Positions 1 through 12,473 are shown, counted from the stretch's first letter. The stretch: DNA of 64,000 nt from Ovis canadensis (GCF_042477335.2 NC_091256.1:24146501-24210500), one strand, 5' to 3'. The notes: a model not told the origin generated them from the sequence alone. Translations and numbers: made by a program.

Positions 1-1098
1 TCCTTGCCTTAGGCCCCTGTTGGCTTTTGTATTGTCATATCTTACCTGTTTTCTTCTCCTCCTGCTTACATAAAATTTATTTGGTGTCTGAAGAGGGTGG
101 GTCAGCTTGGATTTTCCAATAATCTCTGCAGTATTTTACTAAAGGTTTATGCACTACTCTTCTTTAAAGGAAGGTATTCTCTCAACCATATCTTGCTTTT
201 GCAGAACAAAACAGAACAAAAATAACTTACACAATTTTCCTTTCTGATGTAGGATTTGAGGACCCATTTTGGAAATTCAAAGGAGAATATTTCCTTTTCT
301 TTCTTATTATATTTCTACTTCAGCAAGGCTAACTATAAGTGAATACCAAAAGACTAAGATTAATATGTTAAGATTTTATCTTCGGAATGCCTAAGAGTGA
401 CTACTCTCAAATATACATATTGTGTGGAGATAAAATTTGCAAATGATGTTCCTGTCAGAGCTGTCATAATGTGAGTGTTTAGGTTATGTCTTTGCATTTT
501 CTTCCTCCTTTTCTCTTTACTCCTTTCCTTTATTTCCTTTATAATGAACTAGTAATATTCCTATATTCCCACAAATACCTCCTCACTCTAGCCTGATCAT
601 CCAACTAACACTTGAGTCTTCTTATTATAACATGCATTATAAAATTATACATTCATTAACTGTACTGATGATTCTGATCAAAGTATCATGCTAACAGACA
701 AAATGAGTGTTATTTGAGTATAGAGATACTAATGAGATCTTGAGTATTTTATTTAACGTTGGGTACCAGCTGAAGCACACAAACTTTATGTATATATATA
801 TATTTTTTTTTCACTTAAATGTTGGAGCTGTACTACAAACCGAGGAATTTGTGATAAATGAAATTGTGCTTATTGCAATGGTGATTATTTTTGTCAATGT
901 CTACTACATTGGATGATCCAGTGAACCTATCAACCAAGCATTGTCTCTTTTACTCAGTGCTTTGTCATGTGGCACATATTGATTGTCTTTTACAGTCATG
1001 ATTTGAAAGGAATTTTTAAAAGCTTGTTACATTGTTCAAATATTATTAATCTCAATCTCATCAAGTCTTAGTTGGGAGTCATAGCAGTTTAGGGGAAA
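1..1098. other. AT-rich DNA, no gene or repeat recognised
   Basis: I see no LINE, SINE or LTR landmark and no coding-like frame here. A 69-codon frame at 707-916 crosses a TA/T-rich tract and looks random. Very old repeats could be hidden. Confidence 0.5.
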
Positions 1099-1312
1099 TG
1101 GACTTCCCTGGTGGCTCAGATGGTAAAGCGTCTGCCTACAATGCGGGAGACCCGGGTTCAATCCCTGAGTTGGGAAGATCTCCTGGAGAAGGAAATGACA
1201 ACCCACTCCAGTATTCTTGCCTGGAAAATCCCATGAATCCCTGTTAGGCTATAGTCCATGGGGTCTCAAAGAATCAGACACAACTGAGCAACTTCACTTC
1301 ACTTCACTTGTA
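1099..1312 (+). mobile_element. Bov-tA SINE, nearly full length
   Basis: The left part is tRNA-Glu-derived, with an A-box-like TGGCTCAGATGG and a B-box-like GGGTTCAATCC, as expected of an internal Pol III promoter. It is followed by the BovB-derived body (GGAGAAGGAAATG, CCAGTATTCTTGCC) and a CACTT-rich tail. Such SINEs are mobilised in trans, probably by BovB machinery. The copy has several substitutions from its relatives in this window. Confidence 0.93.
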
Positions 1313-3117
1313 GCTAGAAGAACCTGTTAAACACCCTGAGGATGTAGGCAGTGAAATCCAAAATAAGGGAACGTCCGTAGAGCAGTTTCTTCAAAGAAAA
1401 ATAAACATCTTTAAAAGATGAAGCTGTTAGAGATTGAGTTTTGAAGAAACATCAACAAATGCCATAAGGAGACCTTATTGTTTTAAACAAACAAAAAACT
1501 GAAAAAAGCACTTAATTAAAAATTAGGGATATATATTTATATTACCAAATTTATGAAGGGATTATTGTTAAATTTTGCTAGGTGCGAAAATAATACTGAT
1601 TTACATTTTAAAAAGTACCTGCTAGAAATGCACACTGAATGTTTATAGGTAAAATGGGATGGTATATGCAAGATATGTTTTTAAATACTTCAGGAAAAGA
1701 TGATGCATATAGATACAATAATCAATTGGATAAATACATAGATACTTATGTACATACGTACTTGGGTGCATAGTTGTATACATAGAAAAGAATGTCAAGT
1801 TGCTAAGTACCTCTAAATGTCATATAAAAATTGTGTTTCTAATAGCAAGTGGTCCCAAGATACATTCTTGTAGAAATGAAGTCTCATCGTGTTCTTTGAG
1901 ACTGTTATATTTATAACTACTGTTTCTAATTTAGGGTCATAGGTAAAAGATATTTAGCACAGAGAATATTCTTAGGATGATACATAGAATATAACTTATA
2001 GATTTGAATACTGAAACAGTACAACTCATTTAGTCAGTGTAATAGATACAAAATGCTTTAAAAAAATCATGTTAGAACATCACTCTTAAAAAACATTTTT
2101 TCTCCTTTACATTGTAAACAATTGTAATCCAGGTTAAAATCAACTGTGTTATGTCTCCAACCATAAAATCAGATCTGAAAATACTTGTTATGTTTATTCT
2201 TTTAATCAAACTCTTGTTCAATATATAGTTTTAAAATTAAAAGTATTTTTGAATAGGAAACATTAATATAACACAGATAGGTATCGTTCTGGTACAATAT
2301 TAATTTGTCCTGCTTTATAGTAAGTTCCTAATGATAGATTTTAGTAATAAGCTCAGATAGTCTGTAACCTAGCAAAGACATTCAGATAATCATCAACAGA
2401 GCTTTGTACATTAAGTGTAGCCTTACTGTGGTCTTTCCATCTTACCAATGATACTCTCTGGTGTGCTGAGACTAGGTCCTCTGACAAAGTTATGCTCTAA
2501 AAGCCACACTCACCTAAATTAAAATGTCATGTACCTTTTATCATGGTTTTTAAATTTTCTTAAAACTTAAGATTTCTGCTGTTAAACATGATGGATTAAC
2601 TGCTATGAGAATTGAATTCCTGTTATAGACAACTAGGAAAGTAGAAAAATAAATTAACAACACTTTTTCAGACGTTGAGTAATGCACTCAATATGGCAGT
2701 GATCTGTGAGAGAAGGGGTGCAAGCTAGATTAGGCCTGTGATTGCCCTCACAAACTGGCTGGAGGTAATTTCAGGTCACAGTGCAGAGAGGAAGAACTCA
2801 AACAGAAGTCCAGGGGTCCTGAGGAGTAACAGAGACAGAGACTGAAGTTCAGTCAGTGAGGCCAGGTGGCTGGTTGGGGGAACAGGGAACTGCAAAGTGA
2901 GAGACTTTGGAGAATGTCAGGGGTATCTTTCAAATTTCTGGCTAAATGCTCATCAGCACATCTGTGGTGGGAAACTCTGCCGGTTCAGGAAAGTATCATC
3001 AAAATCCAGCAGGGCAGACAATTCCCAAAGCTCACATATGGCCTGGAAGAGATTACATTTTCATCAGCCAGAGGGAAGAGATGTCTAAATACCTGGGGCA
3101 TCAAGTATAATACTCAG
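1313..3117. other. AT-rich DNA, no gene recognised
   Basis: This is unassigned sequence. It becomes less AT-rich at about 2,700-3,110, where short overlapping frames (2866-3132) occur without any recognisable domain. That part might be an old L1 5' region, since a decayed L1 follows, but I cannot show it. Confidence 0.45.
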
Positions 3118-3740
3118 AAAGGTCTTTTTTAGTTTTTTGGAAGAGTTTGTATAGAATTGGTATTATACTTTCCTTAAGTGTTTGGGAAAAATCTCTCCAG
3201 TGGAACCATCTGTGATCTGTGCCTGGCGTTTCCTTTTAGGGAAGGTTTTTGTTGTTTACTAGGATTTCAATTTGGAGAAGGAAATGGCAACCCACTCCAG
3301 TGTTCTTGCCTGGAGAATCCCAGGGATGGGGGAGCCTGGTGGGCTGCAGTCTATGGGGTCACACAGAGTCAGATACGACTGAAGTGACTTAGCAGCAGCA
3401 GCAGCAGGATTTCAATTACTTTAATAGATGCAGTGCTATTCAAGGAATCTATTTCTTTTTGCACAAGCTTTGATGATATTTTTAAATTTACTGTGACATA
3501 TTTTTTCATACTATTCTTTTATTATACATTTAATATCAGTCTATTTTATAGTAATATTACCCCTCTCATTTCTAATATTGGTAGTTTGTATAATGTCATA
3601 TAACTTTTTTTCTGATGAGTCTGGCTAGAATCTTATGAATTCTGTTCTCCTAAAGAAGTCAGGTTTTTATTTCACTGATTTTCTGCATTTTTGTTTGTTT
3701 CCCATTTCTTTTCTCTTAATTGATACATTGTTTTGGAAAT
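3118..3740 (-). mobile_element. Old L1 fragment, split by a SINE
   Basis: Antisense L1 ORF2-like sequence is recognisable from the run around 3,125-3,260, which resembles the RT-domain part of old mammalian L1s, continuing at 3,418-3,740. It is heavily decayed with no open frame, and a Bov-A2 insertion interrupts it. Confidence 0.6.
3273..3405 (+). mobile_element. Bov-A2-type SINE with 12-bp target duplication
   Basis: This is the body half of a Bov-A SINE (GGAGAAGGAAATGGCAACCC through GACTTAGCAGCAGCAG) with a (CAG)n-like tail. It is flanked by the perfect duplication AGGATTTCAATT at 3,261-3,272 and 3,406-3,417. The flanking old L1 reads across the insertion once one copy is removed, so this is a clean retroposition event. 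Confidence 0.93.
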
Positions 3741-3794
3741 TTAAAAAAAAGAAAAATATTTCAATAGCAAAAGGAATTTTGCTTGCATATACTT

Positions 3795-5650
3795 AAGATT
3801 TGGGATGATGTATTACTATGCAGTTACTATTGCTGCCATAACAAATTACCACACATTTAGCAGTATAAAAGAACAGGAATTTATTCTCTTATGATTCTGG
3901 AGGCAAGAAGGTAGAACCAAGTGTTGTGGGGTGAAACTGTCAACAGAGCCAGAGGTACTGAGAAAGAATTAGTTCTTTGCCTTTTCCAGCTCTGGTGGCT
4001 GCTCGCCTCCTTCCATGTTTGGTCTCGTCACTCCAGTCTCTGCTTCCATACTCACCATCTCTTCTTCAGCTATATCTCCCTTTGTTGTTGTTCAGTTGCT
4101 AAGTCATCTCCAACTCTTTGTGACCCCATGGACTACAGCATGACAGGTTTCTCTGCCCTTCACTACCTCCCTGACTTTGCTCAAACACATGTCCACTGAG
4201 TCAGTGATGCCATCCAATGGTCTCATCCTCTGTTGCCCACACCTGCTCCTTTGCTCCATCTTTCCCAGCATCAGGATCATTTTCAATGAATTGGCTCTTC
4301 ACATCAGGTGGCCAAAGTATTGGAGCTTCAGCTTCAGCGTCAGTCAATCCAATGAATATTCAGGACTGACTTCCTTTAGGATTGACTGGTTTGATCTCCT
4401 TGCTGTCCAGGGGACTCTCAAGAGTCTTCTTCAGCATCACAGTTCAAAAACCTCAGTTCTTCTGCACTCAGCCTTCTTTATGGTCCAACTGTCACATCTG
4501 TATATGACTACTGGAAAAACCCTAGCTTTCACCATACCGACTTTGGCAGCAAAGTGATGTCTCCACTTTTTAACATACTATCTAGGTTTGTCATAGCTTT
4601 TCTTCCAAAGAGCAAGTGTCTTTTAATTTCATGATTGCAACCGCCATCCTTAGTGATTTTGCAGCCCAAGAAAATAAAATCTGCCACTGTTTCCAATTTT
4701 CCCCCATCTTTTTGCCATTAAATGATAGGACTGGTTGCCATGATATTAGTTTTTTGAATGTTGAATTTTAAGCCAGCTTTTTCACTCTCCTCTTTCACCT
4801 TCATCAAGAGGCTCTTAAGTTCCTCTTTGATTTCTGCCATTGGAATAGTATCATCTGCATATATGAGGTTGTTGATAGTTCTCTTGCCAATCTTGATTCC
4901 AGCTTGTGCTTCATCCAGCCTGGCATTTCACATAGTGTACACTGCATGTAAGTTAAATAGGCAGGGTGATAATATATAGCCTTGATGTACCCCTTTTTCT
5001 GTTTTAAACCAGTCCATTCTTCTATGTCCAGTTCTAACTATTGTTTCTTGGTCTTCATACAGGTTTCTCAGGAGGGAGGTAAATAGTCTGGCATTCCTAT
5101 CTCTTTAAGAATTTTCCATATTTTGTTGTGATCCACACAGTCAAAGTCCTTAGGGTAGTCAATGAAGTAGATGCTTTTCTGGAATTCTCTTGCTTTTTCT
5201 ATGATCCAGCAGATGTTGGCAGCTTGATGTCTGATTCCTCTGCCTTTTCTAAATCCAGCTTTTACATCTGAAAGTTCTTGCTTCACATACTGTTGAAGCC
5301 TATCTTGAATGATTTTAGCATTACCTTGCGAGCATGTAAAATGAGGGCAAATATGCAGTAGTTTGAATATTCCTTGACATTGCCCTTCTTTGGGATTAAA
5401 ATGAAAACTGACCCTTTACAGTCCTCTGGCCATTCCTGAATTTTCCAAATTTTCTGGCATATCTCCCTTTGCCTCCCTGTTATAATTACACTTTTGGTTT
5501 AATTTAGGACCTATCTGGGAAAGTCTCCCATTTCAAGATCCTTTGATATATTGCATCTGTAGAGTCCCCTTTTTCAAGCAGGTTAACGTCACAGGTTTCA
5601 GGGATAGGGAATTTGAGATTTGAGGGTTCATGATTCAGTTTGCCATAGGT
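3795..5650 (-). mobile_element. MLT1/MaLR-like LTR, split by BovB
   Basis: Two blocks, 3,795-4,084 and 5,472-5,650, together read as one antisense MaLR-type LTR. Landmarks are the block near 3,835 (CTGCCATAACAAATTACC) and the CTCAAGATCC-like and CACAGG-like segments near 5,540-5,600. A BovB separates them. The subfamily is not assigned. Confidence 0.55.
4085..5458 (-). mobile_element. 5'-truncated BovB (RTE LINE), about 1.37 kb, with 13-bp TSD
   Basis: The 3' end lies at the left and the body continues into the RT domain. Decoded on the minus strand, 5,068-5,286 carries the RT block AGFRKGRGIRHQ and the VDHNK segment, and the RT catalytic box YADD is encoded at 4,850-4,861. Frames are broken by stops and shifts. 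The duplication ATATCTCCCTTTG at 4,072-4,084 and 5,459-5,471 flanks the copy, although its first bases could also belong to BovB. 5' truncation and the absence of poly(A) are normal for RTE elements. Confidence 0.93.
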
Positions 5651-6301
5651 GTGTATAGCTGTAGGATGAATTTCAAGAAGTGAAGTTGCAAAGCGAAATT
5701 AAACAAATTGTCCTCAAAAAAGAATGCAATGACTTATTCTTTCATGGTTAGATTAAACATATTCTGTAGTCTTCTGGTCTTAAGAGCTATGCTCTAAAAT
5801 TACTTTACATTGTAAGCAAAACTAATGTTGTTTACATTTTCATCTATTTTTAGGAAATCCATCCTATATATATCTGCAGTTTACAAATGCTGGTGTGAAA
5901 TAAGTTTATATATTTTAATGCGAAGGTGTCTTATTTACTGAAATTCTTTATCATTTTTAAAAATCTTTATCATTTATTACCTTCATCAGTTATTTTAGTG
6001 CTTATCAGTTTTTATTTCATTTTCCCTAATATTAATATCCTAATTTTGTTTTTATTTTGAATGAGTTTTAGTGTGTTCTGTGCCCATGTTTTTGTTTTCA
6101 AGCTAATTATATAACATTGACTTTCATATTTCTATTATATAACTTGAAGTTATAGAACTTGACTCTGTCATCTTATTTCATTATTTTCTTTAATTGACAT
6201 GCTAATTTCTTGTTTTCCTTCTTCTATTCCTTTGAATGAATATAGGTTGATTTAATCCTTCAGGTGGTTATGCTCTTTACTTTTAAACATATTTATCACC
6301 T
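5651..6301. other. AT-rich spacer
   Basis: T-rich, low-complexity sequence between an LTR fragment and an L1. Parts near 5,880-6,250 have the character of a decayed antisense L1, but nothing is firm enough to name. No gene is seen. Confidence 0.4.
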
Positions 6302-8793
6302 TTTTTTTTCTATGATTTTTTAATATAAATTTATTTATTTTAATTGGAGGCTAATTACTTTACAATATTGTAGTGGTTTTGCCATACATTGACATGAATC
6401 CATCACGGATGTACATGTGTTCCCCATCCTGAACCCCCTCCCGCCTCTCTCCCCACACTGTCCCTCTGGGTCATACCAGTGCACTAGCCCTGAGCACCCT
6501 GTCTCATGCATCAAACCGGGACTGGCAATCCATTTCACATGTGATAATATACATGTTTCAGTGCCATACTCCCAGAACATCCCACCCTTGCCCTCTCTCA
6601 CAGAGTCCAAAAGACTGTTCTATACATCTGTGTCTCTTGCTATCTTGCATACAGGGTTATCATTACCATCTTTCTAAATTCCATATATATGCATTAGTAT
6701 ACTGTATTGGTGTTTTTCTTTCTGGCTTGCTTCACTCTGTATAATAGGCTTCAGTTTCATCCATCTCATTAGAACTGATTCAAATGTATTATTTTTAATG
6801 GCTGAGTAATACTCCATTGTGTATATGTACCACAGCTCTCTTATCCATTTGTCTGCTGATGGACATCTAGGTTGCTTCCATGTCCTGGCTATTATAAACA
6901 GTGCTGCGATGAACATTGGATTAACAAGTCTCTTTCAGTTCTGGTTTCCTCGGTGTGTATGCCCAGCAGTGGGATTTCTGGGTCATATGGCAGTTCTATT
7001 TCCAGATTTTTTAGGAATCTCCACACTGTTCTCCATAGTGGCTGTAGTAGTTTGCATTCCCACCAACCGTGTAGGAGGGTTCCCTTTTCTCCACACCCTC
7101 TCCAGCATTTATTGCTTGTAGACTTTTAAATAGCAGCCATTCTGACTGGTGTGAAATGGTACCTCATTGTGGTTTTGATTTGCATTTCTCTGATAGTGAT
7201 GTTGAGCATCTTTTCGTGTGTTTGTTAGCCATCTGTATGTCTTCTTTGGAGAAATGTCTGTTTAGTTCTTTAGGCCATTTTTTGATTGGGTCATTTATTT
7301 TTCTAGAATTGAGCTGCAAGTGTTGCTTGTATATTTTTGAGGTTAATTCTTTGTCAGTTGCTTCATTTGCTATTATTTACTCTCATTCTTAAGGCTGTCT
7401 TTTCACCTTCCTTATAGTTTCCTTTGTTGTGCAGAAACTTTTAAGTTTAATTAGGTCTCATTTGCTTATTTTTGCTTTTATTTCCATTACTCTGGGAGGT
7501 GAGTCATAGAGGATCCTGCTGTGATTTATGTCAGAGAGTGTTTTGCCTATGTTTTCCTCTAGGACTTTTATAGTTTCTGGTCTTATATTTAGATCTTTAA
7601 TCCATTTTGAGTTTATTTTTGTGTACAGTGTTAGAAAGTGTTCTAGTTTCATGCTTTTACAAGTGTTTGACCAATTTTCCCAGCACCACTTGTTAAAGAG
7701 ATTGTCTTTACTCCATTGTATATTCTTGCCTCCTTTGTCAAAGATAAGGTGTCCATAGGTGTGTGGATTTATCTATGGGCTTTCTATTTTGTTCCATTGA
7801 TCTATATTTCTGTCTTTGTGCCAGTACTATACTGTCTTGATGACTGTGGCTTTGTAGTAGAGCCTGAAGTCAAGCAGGTTGATTCCTCCAGTTCCATTCT
7901 TCTTTCTCAAGATTGCTTTGGCTATTCGAGGTTTTTTGTATTTCCATACAAATCTTGAAATTATTTGTTCTAGTTCTGTGAAAAATACCACTGGTAGCTT
8001 GATAACGATTGCATTGAATCTGTAGATTGCTTTCGGTAGCATACTCATTTTCACTATATTGATTCTTCCAATCCATGAACATGATATATTTCTCCATCTA
8101 TTTGTGTCCTCTTTGATTTCTTTCACCAGTGTTTTATAGTGTTCTATATATAGGTCTTTTGTTTCTTTAGGTAGATATATTCCTAAGTATTTAATTCTTT
8201 TTGTTGCAATGGTGAATGAAATTGTTTCATTAATTTCTCTTTCTGTTTTCTCATTGTTAGTGTATAGGAATGCAAGGGATTTCTCTGTGTTAATTTTATA
8301 CCCTGCAACTTTACTATATTCATTGATTAGCTCTAGTAATTTTCTGGAGGAGTTTAGGGTTTTCTATGTAGAGGCTTATGTCATCTGCAAACAGTGAGAG
8401 TTTTACTTCTTCTTTTCCAATCTGGATTCCTTTTATTTCTTTTTCTGCTCTGATTGCTGTGGCCAAATCTTTCAAAACTGTGTTGAATAGTAGTGGTGAG
8501 AGTGGGCACCTTTGTCTTGTTCCTGACTTTAGTGGAAATGGTTTCAGTTTTTCTCAATTGAGGATAGTGTTTGCTGTGGGTTTGTATAGATAGCTTTTAT
8601 TATGTTGAGGTATGTTCCTTCTATTCCTGCTTTCTGGAGGGTTTTTATCATAAGTGAATGTTGAATTTTGTCAACGGCTTTCTCTGCATCTATTGAGATA
8701 ATCATATGGCTTTTATTTTTCAATGTGTTAATGCGGTGTATTACATTGATTGATTTGTGGAGACTGAAGAATCCTTGCATCCCCCATGGGATA
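6302..8793 (-). mobile_element. 5'-truncated L1 of ruminant type, about 2.5 kb
   Basis: Read on the minus strand, this is the second half of ORF2, then a 3'UTR (6,320-6,673), then an A-rich tail seen as T-runs at 6,302-6,335. The 3'UTR matches that of the other young-looking L1 tails in the window (36,874-37,330 minus; 45,555-46,042 plus). The 5' truncation falls inside the RT domain near 8,793, and I found no convincing target duplication. Single-base shifts and stops break the frame, so the copy is dead but moderately young. Confidence 0.93.
6674..8793 (-). pseudogene. L1 ORF2 C-terminal half (RT to C-terminus), broken
   Basis: The full protein is the L1 endonuclease/reverse transcriptase; only part of RT and everything after it survive. 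Decoded pieces in order: an RT block with [16 protein letters not shown] (8,544-8,780); the RT catalytic FADD box at about 8,378-8,389 (context [10 protein letters not shown]); a post-RT block [18 protein letters not shown] (7,827-8,126); and a C-terminal block ending IYGI and a TAG stop at 6,674-6,676. The endonuclease is absent because of the 5' truncation. Frames change several times, so no full product is possible. ID is secure at family level. Confidence 0.88.
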
Positions 8794-9249
8794 TGGTAGA
8801 TTATATATCTAAAGAGAGAAGTAAATTATTGAAGCACAAATAAAACACTAGAAATGTCAAAATTGGAATAAAGTAGGAAGCTTTGAGTAATGTTAAAAAA
8901 AAGGCTAAACAAAATGAAAAGGTGATTGTATAATGTTGAAAATCTAATTTAATTTAATTCTATGATATAAGATTGCCAAATCTTTGGTATCTATGATATT
9001 ATAGGAACTTGCATTTGAGTAGTTTTTTCCCATTGTTTGTGTTTTAGATCTTTGTCTTTCTTCTTCATTTCTGTGAGTAGCATGTGTACACACAACCTTA
9101 TGAAGACCCACTCAACTACCCACAAACACCCCCCCCCCAACATAGCACAACTTAACAGAAGTGAAAAATTCCTGATTGCTTTCTTATAGAATTTAATAAA
9201 CTAGGAGTCAAGCTTTGACACATCATTTTATTCTTCAGTTAATCAACTT
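8794..9249. other. Spacer between L1 and BovB
   Basis: No gene is seen. It contains a short C-run at about 9,129-9,139 and otherwise AT-rich unassigned sequence. Confidence 0.5.
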
Positions 9250-11473
9250 GGAATCAACAGTTCTCATTGTTTCTTCCTGACCTGCATATAGGTTTCTCAA
9301 GAGGCAGGTCAGGTGGTCTGGTATTCCCATCTCTTTCAGAATTTTCCACAGTTTATTGTGATCCACACAGTCAAAGGATTTGGCATAGTCAATAAAGCAT
9401 AAATACATGCTTTTCTGAAACTCTCTTGCTTTTTCCATGATCCAGCGGATGTTGGCAATTTGATCTCTGGTTCCTCTGCCTTTTCTAAAACCTGCTTGAA
9501 CATCAGGAAGTTCACAGTTCACGTATTGCTGAAGCTTGGCTTGGAGAATTTTGAGCATTACTTTACTAGCATGTGAGATGAGTGCAATTGTGCAGTAGTT
9601 TGAGCATTTCTTTGCATTTCCTTCTTTAGGATTGGAATGAAAACTGACCTTTTCCAGTCCTGTGACCACTGCTGAGTTTTCCAAATTTGTGGGCATATTG
9701 AGAGCAGCACTTTCACAGCATCATCTCTCAGGATTTGAAATAGCTCAACTGGAATTCCATCACCTCCACTAGCTTTGTTTATAGTGATGCTTTCTAAGGC
9801 CCATTTGACTTCACATTCCAGGATGTCTGGCTCTAGATGAGTGATCACACTATTGTGATTATCTTGGTCGTGGAGGTCTTTTTTGTACAGTTCTCCTGGG
9901 TATTCTTGCCACCTCTTCTTAATATCTTCTGCTTTTGTTAGGTCATACCATTGCTGTCCTTTATTAAGCCCATCTTTGAAAGAAATGTTCCCTTTGTATC
10001 TCTAATTTTCTTGAAGAAATCTTTCATCTTTCCCATTCTGTTGTTTGTCTCTATTTCTTTGCAGTGATCGCTGAGGAAGGCTTTCTAATCTCTTCTTGCT
10101 ATTCTTTGGAATTCTGCATTCAGATGCTTATATCTTTCTTTTTCTCCTTCACTTTCCATTTCTCTTCTTTTCACAGCTATTTGTAAAGCCTCCCTAGACA
10201 GCCATTTTGTTTTTTTGAATTTCTTTTCCATGGGGATGATCTTGATCCCTGTCTCCTGTACAATGTCATGAACCTCATTCCATAGTTCATCAGGCACTCT
10301 ATCTATCAGATCCAGGCCCTTAAATCTATTTCTCACTTCCACTGTATAATCATAAGGGATTTGATTTAGGTCATACCTGAATGGTCTAGTGATTTTCCCT
10401 ACTTTCTTCAATTTAAGTCTGACTTGGCAGTAAGAAGTTCATGATCTGAACCACAGCCAGCTCCTGGTCTTGTTTTTGTCGACTGTATAGAGCTTCTCCA
10501 TCTTGGCTGCAAAGAATATAATCAACCTGATTTCGGTGTTGACCATCTGGTGATGTCCTTGTGTAGAGTCTTCTCTTGTGTTGTTGGAAGAGGGTGTTTG
10601 CTATGACCAGTGCATTCTCTTGGCAAAACTCTGTCATCCTTTGCCCTGCTTCATTCCGTATTCCAAGACTAAATTTGCCTGTTACTCCAGGTGTTTCTTG
10701 ACTTCATACTTTTCATTCCAGTCCCCTAGAATGAAAAGGACATCTTTTTTGGATGTTAGTTCTGAAAGGTCTTGTAGGTCTTCATGGAACCATTCAACTT
10801 CAGCTTCTTCAGCATTACTGGTTGGGGCATAGACTTGGATTACCGTGATATTGAATGGTTTGCCTTGGAAACGAACAGAGATCATTCTGTCATTTTTGAG
10901 ACTGCATCCAAGTATTGCATTTCAGACTCTCTTGTTGACCATGATGGTTACTCCATTTCTTCTGAGGGATTCCTGCCCGCAGTAGTAGATATAATGGTCA
11001 TCTGAGTTAAATTCACCCATTCTAGTCCATTTTAGTTCACTGATTCCTAGAATGTTGACATTCACTCTTGCCATCTCCTGTTTGACCACTTCCAATTTGC
11101 CTTGATTCATGGACCTGAAATTCCAGGTTCCTATGTAATATTGCTCTTTACAGCATCGGACCTTGCTTCTATCACGAGTCACATCCACAGCTGGGTATTG
11201 TTTTTGCTTTGGCTCCATCCCTTCATTCTTTCTGGAGTTATTTCTCCACTGATCTCCAGTAGCATATTGGGCACCTAATGACCTGGGGAGTTCCTCTTTC
11301 AGTAGCCTATCATTTTGCCTTTTCATACTGTTCATGGGGTTCTCAAGGCAAGAATACTGAAGTGGTTTGCCACTCCCTTCTCCAGTGGACCATGTTCTGT
11401 CAGACCTCTCCACCATGACCCGCCTGTCTTGGGTGGCCCCATGGGCATGGATTAGTTTCATTGAGTTAGACAA
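9250..11473 (-). pseudogene. BovB endonuclease-reverse transcriptase ORF, broken and 3'-truncated
   Basis: RTE elements encode one protein with an APE-type endonuclease followed by RT. Visible in order: endonuclease start with GTWNFRSMNQGKLEV and the acidic ISELKW motif (10,922-11,473); a middle block with VIQVYAPTSNAEE and GDWN (10,682-10,885); an endonuclease C-terminal block with PDGQHRNQVDYIL (10,413-10,637); a linker (10,085-10,411); and an RT start with NKASGGDGIPVELF (9,558-9,848). The last block has QAGFRKGRGTRDQIANIRW and FIDYAKSFDCVDHNKLW (9,235-9,696). The YADD catalytic box lay in the missing part, so the remnant cannot be active. Stops and shifts separate every block. Confidence 0.9.
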
Positions 11474-11528
11474 TGAAATTTCAGCATCAGCCCTCCCAGT
11501 TAATATTCAGTGTTGATTTCCTTTAGAA
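9250..11528 (-). mobile_element. Longest BovB copy: 5' two thirds present, 3' third missing
   Basis: Read on the minus strand it starts near 11,473 with the BovB N-terminal coding region and runs through endonuclease, linker and RT. It stops abruptly near 9,250, before the catalytic YADD region and the 3' end. Retroposed LINEs normally lose 5' sequence, not 3' sequence. A further 50 bp at 11,479-11,528 resembles the BovB 3' region (compare 16,780-16,830) and lies upstream of the coding start, so the ends look permuted (see findings). Confidence 0.9.
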
Positions 11529-12030
11529 TTGACAACAGCAAAAAGGGATATGAATGTTATTTTAATTGAACAGCTGTTTACTCATATTTCATTTACCCTA
11601 GTTATTTCAGGCATGTCTGGTGATGTGATCTGTAGTCTGTTACAGATGTGTAACTATGGACTGATGAGCTGACTAGAAGCTTCAGGTTGCTGCAGTTTAC
11701 TTGGCAAAGTTGCTTAGAATCCCTGAGGCAAAGAACAAATGGACTGAGAATGTGATGTGGGGTGGCAGTGTAGTTCCTCAAAGAGGTGCTGGAAGGTTAT
11801 CTTCTCAATAAGTCAGAGATCTGATATTGCATACAATAAATGACTTCTTTAGAAACATAATTAGCATAAATATTCACAAGAATCTTCCCACTGTCAATGT
11901 TTCTTCAAAAATGAATAATAAATCATTTATTAAGAATAAATAACTCAACCCAAGTATACCTTTAAATATCTGCCAGTTACATAAACACACAGATACACAC
12001 ACACACACACATGAACATACACAATTTTAT
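11529..12030. other. Spacer ending in a CA microsatellite
   Basis: Unassigned sequence with no gene; a (CA)n tract with a few interruptions lies at about 11,984-12,012. Confidence 0.6.
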
Positions 12031-12153
12031 GCTTCCCTGGTGGCTCAGAATCCACCAGGTAAGGAATCTGCCAATGCTGGAAACTTGGGCTTGATCTCTG
12101 GGTAGACAAGATCACCTAGAGAAGACAATGGCAGCCCACTCCAGTATTCTTGT
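12031..12153 (+). mobile_element. Bov-tA SINE, left part only
   Basis: The tRNA-like head (GCTTCCCTGGTGGCTCAG) and the start of the body are present, ending at CCAGTATTCTTG. A TA-rich tract follows in place of the 3' half. The B-box region is degraded. Confidence 0.85.
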
Positions 12154-12177
12154 ATATATATATGTATATAGGCACAT
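12154..12177. repeat. (TA)n microsatellite at a broken SINE end
   Basis: TATATATATATGTATATA directly follows the truncated SINE and precedes an oppositely oriented SINE. Confidence 0.85.
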
Positions 12178-12182
12178 TATTT

Positions 12183-12384
12183 AGTTGCTCAGTCATGTCT
12201 GACTCTTTGTGACCCAATGGACTATAGCCCACAAGTCTCCTCTGTCCATGGGATTTCCCAGGCAAGAATATTGGAATGGGGTGCCATTTCCCCCTCCAGG
12301 GGATCTTCCCAACCCAGGGATCAAACCCACGCATCACCTGCATCAGTAGGTGGGCTTTTTACCACTGAGCCACCCGAGAAGCCA
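12183..12384 (-). mobile_element. Bov-tA SINE
   Basis: Full-length antisense copy from the body end (AGTTGCTCAGTCATG) to the tRNA-like head (CCACTGAGCCACC). The antisense B-box region is at about 12,321-12,331 (GATCAAACCC). Confidence 0.92.
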
Positions 12385-12470
12385 ATATGTGTATATTGTA
12401 TATACATATATATACACACACTCACACATGTACATGCATGCAAATATATGTTATATGTGCCTATCTATAT
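12385..12470. repeat. TA/CA-rich microsatellite block
   Basis: Imperfect alternating TATA and CACA repeats between two SINEs. Confidence 0.8.
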
Positions 12471-12473
12471 TTA

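Noticed and set aside
1099..1180. tRNA-like A and B boxes (also in other SINEs)
   Set aside because: They belong to tRNA-derived SINE heads; none folds as a full functional tRNA with an acceptor stem.
9235..11473. Series of 70-180-codon minus frames that could look like a gene cluster
   Set aside because: They decode to consecutive pieces of one BovB endonuclease-RT protein broken by frameshifts, not to separate genes.
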